Assembly: GCA_002482405.1 (NCBI GenBank)
Contig: DLFX01000192.1
Coordinates: 16,417 to 24,646 of the forward strand
Reading direction: 5' to 3'
DNA: 8,230 nt
From: Firmicutes bacterium UBA7709
Lineage (GTDB): Bacteria > Bacillota_A > Clostridia > Peptostreptococcales > Anaerovoracaceae
Part shown: positions 5,885-8,230 of the stretch, piece after piece
Layout of the letters: the number at the start of each line of letters is the position of its first letter
Position numbering within the stretch: position 1 is the first letter of the stretch
Made by a program: the position numbers and the translations under genes
Notes under the pieces: generated by a model
Seen by the model: only the letters and a program-made list of their open reading frames with translations
Database searches by the model: none
What the model was told of the DNA's origin: nothing

Positions 5885-7282
5885 CTATTTGGAGGGCACC
5901 CCTGATTCGGCAAACGCGCCGATCCCGAGAACCCGGTCCAGCTCCTCCCTGGTAAGTCCGCCGTACACCTTCTTAAAGATCCAATAGAATACAGGGCCGG
6001 AAAGGCAGGCGACAGCGCCCATGATCAAAGCGTCTCTGCCGTTTGTAAACAAGGCGGTGACAGCGATTATGATGGGGCAAATGCAAATCGCACAGACTCC
6101 CTTTGTGCCGAGGGGGATTTTAAACGGTCGGGGCATATTCGGCTCTTTTACACGCAGAACGATTGCCGCGATAAAGATCATGATATAGGAAAGATTCAGC
6201 AGCATGACGTCGATAATGATCAGCTGGTCAAAGGAACCGTAACTGAATACGATATTGATGGCCGCCATGACGATGATCGAAATGTGAGGCGTCCCGTATT
6301 TTTTATGAGTCGCTTTCAGAAATTTAGGCATGAGATTATCGTCTGCCATAACAAAGGGGGTTCTGGTCCCGGATGCGAGGAAATCCGTATATAGCGACAG
6401 ATTTCCGGCGATGGCGGCGATCATGAACGCAAAACCGAGCCAGGGGCCTGCGATCCGCGAACCGAAGGTAGCGAAGGATATCTGTCCGGCTCCCGCGTCG
6501 GAAGCCCAGTTCTGCCAGTTGCCCACGGCTGAAACACCGACGACGGTGGTCAGCACATAGATCCCTGTCATCACGACCATGACCCAGAACATCGCCTTTG
6601 GAATCAGCTTCTCAGGATGATTGACCTCCCCGGCCATGGTGGAGAAGGATTCATAGCCGGCATACTGCCACATGGCGATGGAAAGGCCCAGCCCCAGGCT
6701 GCCAAAAACAGATTTTCCTTCCGGAATGATGGGCGAAAACGGATTAAACTGAAGATGAAACAATCCGATAACGATGGCAAGCACAAATGGAACGATGGTG
6801 ATGATCCCGAGAAGCGTCGAAACAGACCCGACCATCTCTATGCCCCGAATGTTCAGAATCGTAAACAGTATGATGAACCCAATGCAGAGAAACCATGACT
6901 CCATGTGGGTAAGAGGAATCCAAAAGCCGATATAGGTCACTGCTAAAACCACATAAACGCTGGAATCCACATAGATGGAAAGGCTGCGCCACCATCCCGC
7001 CTGGAATCCCCAGAATTCGCCCAGAGCTCTTTGAACCCAGCGGTAAAAGCCGCCTTCATCCGGTATAGCGGTACCGAGTTCCGTACAGACCAGCCCCATG
7101 GGGATACTCCAGAAAAAGGGAAGCAGGAGCAGCATCAGGATCGCCATTCCGGGTCCGGAAGAGGCAATCATATCCTCCGTTCCAAAGGCTCCGCCGCAGC
7201 AGGTACAGAACATAATAAAAAACACAGTTCTAACGGATAAGTCCGATTTTTTCATCGAATGATCGTTGTTGACATTACTCAT
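5885..7282 (-). CDS. APC-superfamily amino acid/polyamine permease (PHS-like)
   Basis: A 465-residue secondary transporter with about 12 hydrophobic segments, the normal size for the family. The first helix carries the Gly-rich break C-G-G-A-F-G-T-E-D (29-37). Residues 75-98 read D-E-G-G-F-Y-R-W-V then A-L-G-E-F-W-G-F-Q-A-G-W-W. The sixth-helix region M-W-Q-Y-A-G-Y-E-S-F-S-T-M-A-G-E-V (204-220) has the Y-x-G-x-(D/E)-x-x-S-T-x-A-G-E-V pattern that I associate with the polyamine:proton symporter branch and related amino acid carriers. The substrate cannot be fixed from this. The start at 7282 is preferred because AGGAGGT (7289-7295) lies six bases upstream. A longer frame reaching to 7387 would add 35 polar residues unlike any APC N-terminus and swallow this site. 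The gene is followed on the same strand by the GNAT gene and is divergent from the stalk-domain gene. Confidence 0.92.
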   Translation of the reverse strand: MSNVNNDHSMKKSDLSVRTVFFIMFCTCCGGAFGTEDMIASSGPGMAILMLLLLPFFWSIPMGLVCTELGTAIPDEGGFYRWVQRALGEFWGFQAGWWRSLSIYVDSSVYVVLAVTYIGFWIPLTHMESWFLCIGFIILFTILNIRGIEMVGSVSTLLGIITIVPFVLAIVIGLFHLQFNPFSPIIPEGKSVFGSLGLGLSIAMWQYAGYESFSTMAGEVNHPEKLIPKAMFWVMVVMTGIYVLTTVVGVSAVGNWQNWASDAGAGQISFATFGSRIAGPWLGFAFMIAAIAGNLSLYTDFLASGTRTPFVMADDNLMPKFLKATHKKYGTPHISIIVMAAINIVFSYGSFDQLIIIDVMLLNLSYIMIFIAAIVLRVKEPNMPRPFKIPLGTKGVCAICICPIIIAVTALFTNGRDALIMGAVACLSGPVFYWIFKKVYGGLTREELDRVLGIGAFAESGVPSK

Positions 7283-7288
7283 GACATT

Positions 7289-7295
7289 ACCTCCT
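7289..7295 (-). promoter_or_regulatory. Ribosome binding site deciding the permease start at 7282
   Basis: A full AGGAGGT on the minus strand, six bases before the ATG at 7282. It overrides the longer open frame that reaches 7387. Confidence 0.85.
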
Positions 7296-7342
7296 GAAGT
7301 ATGCTCGATCCGTACGGCAAACCGCACTGCGCGAACCCATAT

Positions 7343-7371
7343 ATCGTAATCTTTCTGAAAGCGGAATTCAA
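7343..7371 (-). promoter_or_regulatory. Candidate promoter for the permease gene
   Basis: On the minus strand TTGAAT (7366-7371) and TACGAT (7343-7348) are 17 bases apart, each with four of six consensus bases. A start near 7337 would give a leader of about 55 bases. The repeated words at 7388-7442 would then lie just upstream, a normal place for an activator or repressor site. Confidence 0.3.
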
Positions 7372-7387
7372 TTTCAGGTTTGCTCAA

Positions 7388-7442
7388 AAAAGGTTACTGA
7401 ATTGTGAATTGTGCGGAATTGTACGGAAAAATGGAACCTTTT
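7388..7442. repeat. Inverted repeat AAAAGGTT/AACCTTTT enclosing GAATTGT direct repeats
   Basis: AAAAGGTT (7388-7395) and AACCTTTT (7435-7442) are perfect inverted copies 39 bases apart. Between them GAATTGT occurs three times (7399-7405, 7406-7412, 7416-7422). Bases 7409-7428 form a 10-bp tandem repeat, TTGTGCGGAA then TTGTACGGAA, with one difference. The loop is too long for a terminator. A protein-binding array upstream of the permease promoter is more likely, though unproven. Confidence 0.45.
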
Positions 7443-7463
7443 CGAAAAAAACAAGTCAAAAGG

Positions 7464-7602
7464 AAGTAATTGGAAGTAATATGGCAGTAATGTGCATGAC
7501 ATTGCCGAAAAAATATAGTAAAATTGTAGCAGCCGGAAAAACCAGGGAGAAATTTGACAGTAAATGAAGAACAGCGGTAGAACGGCAGTAAATTACAGTA
7601 AA
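7464..7602. repeat. Phased AGTAA direct repeats upstream of the stalk-protein gene
   Basis: The word (A/C)AGTAA appears at 7464, 7474 and 7485 within GGAAGTAAT, GGAAGTAAT and GGCAGTAAT, then as CAGTAAA at 7558, 7586 and 7596. A TAGTAA at 7516 overlaps the -10 region. Intervals of 10, 11, 31 and 42 bases among the first five are close to whole helical turns, and the last two are again 10 apart. They surround the promoter at 7496-7524. This looks like a multi-site operator, such as one for a response regulator, but AT-rich chance repetition is possible. Confidence 0.45.
7496..7524 (+). promoter_or_regulatory. Sigma-A-type promoter of the stalk-domain gene
   Basis: ATGACA (7496-7501) and TAAAAT (7519-7524) are 17 bases apart, each matching five of six consensus bases. 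The implied start is near 7531, giving a leader of about 90 bases. A second weaker possibility is TTGACA (7554-7559) with TAGAAC (7578-7583) at 18 bases, closer to the gene. Confidence 0.55.
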
Positions 7603-7620
7603 TGCAGAGAGGACGGGATT

Positions 7621-8230
7621 ATGGAGAAAAAGAAAAGCAACAGGGGCGGTCTTAAGATTTTGTTTGGGGCCGTGGTTCTGCTGACGGTTGTGGCGGTTTG
7701 GTTCATGACCTGGGGATCAGCGTCTGCCGCCGGAGAATCGGCTATAGGGGTGACGATAGACGGGGAGCCGGTGGTTTTCCAAGGTGATTACGGCACGCCT
7801 TTCATTGATTCAAATGACAGGACACAGGTGCCGGTCCGGGGAGCGTTGGAAGCGTTTGGGGCCGAAGTCACATGGGATGAGCCCTCCAGAACTGCTTCCG
7901 TTGAAAAGGACGGAGTTATCGTGCAGGTGCCGGTGGGACAGTCTTACATACTTGTAAACGGTGCGACTGTGGCCAACGATACCGTGGCGGTAATCAGGGA
8001 CGACCGTACATATCTTCCGATCAGAGCTGTATTTGAGGCGTTTGGAGCGGGGGTTTCATGGGACGAGGCCAATCGAACGGTGATCGTCAGAACCGACGGG
8101 ACCGTGGATAATCCTGTCGTGCCCGACCGGGGGGGAACCGTATCCCGCAGCGATGAAATGGACGCCATGTGGATATCCTACCTTGAATATATGGAGATGC
8201 CCAAGGATGAGGCCGGATTTAAGGCGGCTG
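7621..8230 (+). CDS. Secreted stalk-domain protein with start of a GHL10/DUF187-like glycosidase domain, 3'-truncated
   Basis: The frame stays open to the right edge (203 full codons seen). A basic N-terminus and hydrophobic stretch (about 13-31) ending in S-A-S-A-A (33-37) form a signal peptide or anchor. Two copies of the copper amine oxidase N-terminal-like stalk repeat follow: V-P-V-R-G-A-L-E-A-F-G-A-E-V-T-W-D (70-86) and L-P-I-R-A-V-F-E-A-F-G-A-G-V-S-W-D (132-148). Such repeats are common in surface proteins of Bacillota and do not imply copper or amine oxidase activity. After a linker, residues 180-203 read M-D-A-M-W-I-S-Y-L-E-Y-M-E-M-P-K and E-A-G-F-K-A-A, resembling the first strand of GHL10 (DUF187) glycoside-hydrolase-like domains; the catalytic part is beyond the window. 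AGAGAGGA (7606-7613) lies seven bases before the ATG. A wall-associated sugar-cleaving role is inferred. Confidence 0.85.
   Translation, partial: MEKKKSNRGGLKILFGAVVLLTVVAVWFMTWGSASAAGESAIGVTIDGEPVVFQGDYGTPFIDSNDRTQVPVRGALEAFGAEVTWDEPSRTASVEKDGVIVQVPVGQSYILVNGATVANDTVAVIRDDRTYLPIRAVFEAFGAGVSWDEANRTVIVRTDGTVDNPVVPDRGGTVSRSDEMDAMWISYLEYMEMPKDEAGFKAA

Larger units (their letters stand above)
7283..7620. other. Divergent intergenic region with repeats between permease and stalk-protein genes
   Basis: This 338-base stretch has no convincing gene. An 88-codon plus-strand frame at 7301-7567 lacks a ribosome binding site and overlaps all the signals described. From left to right it holds the permease ribosome binding site and candidate promoter, an inverted repeat enclosing GAATTGT repeats (7388-7442), phased AGTAA repeats (7464-7602), a plus-strand promoter (7496-7524), and the ribosome binding site AGAGAGGA (7606-7613) of the stalk-domain gene. 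It is AT-rich compared with its flanks. Confidence 0.7.

Noticed and set aside
7301..7567. Plus-strand 88-codon open frame in the intergenic region
   Set aside because: No ribosome binding site, no recognisable domain, and it overlaps the permease promoter region, repeats and the stalk-gene promoter.
1..8230. CRISPR arrays, tRNA/rRNA genes, insertion sequences, toxin-antitoxin or phage-defence genes
   Set aside because: I looked for regular spaced repeats, cloverleaf sequences, transposase motifs and terminal inverted repeats and saw none.

Overview
The window looks like chromosomal DNA from a member of the Bacillota, most likely a Clostridia-type anaerobe. The grounds are strong AGGAGG-type ribosome binding sites on most genes, a copper-amine-oxidase-type stalk-domain surface protein, an A24 prepilin peptidase, and base composition that is near balanced in genes and AT-rich between them. 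This is inference: no rRNA or other phylogenetic marker is present.

Layout. (1) Bases 1-446, plus strand: 3' part of a type IV prepilin peptidase cut by the window edge. (2) Bases 459-1681, minus strand: two unrelated-looking TetR-family regulators, joined by a one-base stop/start overlap and read away from the next block. (3) Bases 1682-1880: a regulatory region between the divergent units, with candidate promoters on both strands and two sets of repeated operator-like words. (4) Bases 1881-5154, plus strand: a tight three-gene operon for an HlyD-type membrane fusion protein and two paralogous ABC-2-type membrane proteins, ending in a hairpin that overlaps the last stop codon. No ATPase gene lies in this cluster. 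(5) Bases 5323-7282, minus strand: an APC-superfamily amino acid/polyamine permease followed by a GNAT acetyltransferase. (6) Bases 7283-7620: a 338-base intergenic region rich in short phased direct repeats, with a good plus-strand promoter. (7) Bases 7621-8230, plus strand: the 5' part of a secreted protein with two stalk repeats followed by the beginning of what looks like a GHL10/DUF187 glycosidase-like domain, cut by the right edge.

The central unit reads as a regulated export system. The fusion protein would provide the extracytoplasmic conduit, the two ABC-2 proteins would form a heterodimeric membrane pore, and one or both TetR proteins would sense the substrate and repress the divergent promoters. 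The missing nucleotide-binding subunit is its most notable property. Two start sites deserve care: the first TetR starts at 1681 (not the TTG at 1699), and the permease starts at 7282 (not 7387). In both, a longer reading frame would place the ribosome binding site inside the coding region. Nothing here amounts to a clearly new defence, mobile or RNA system.
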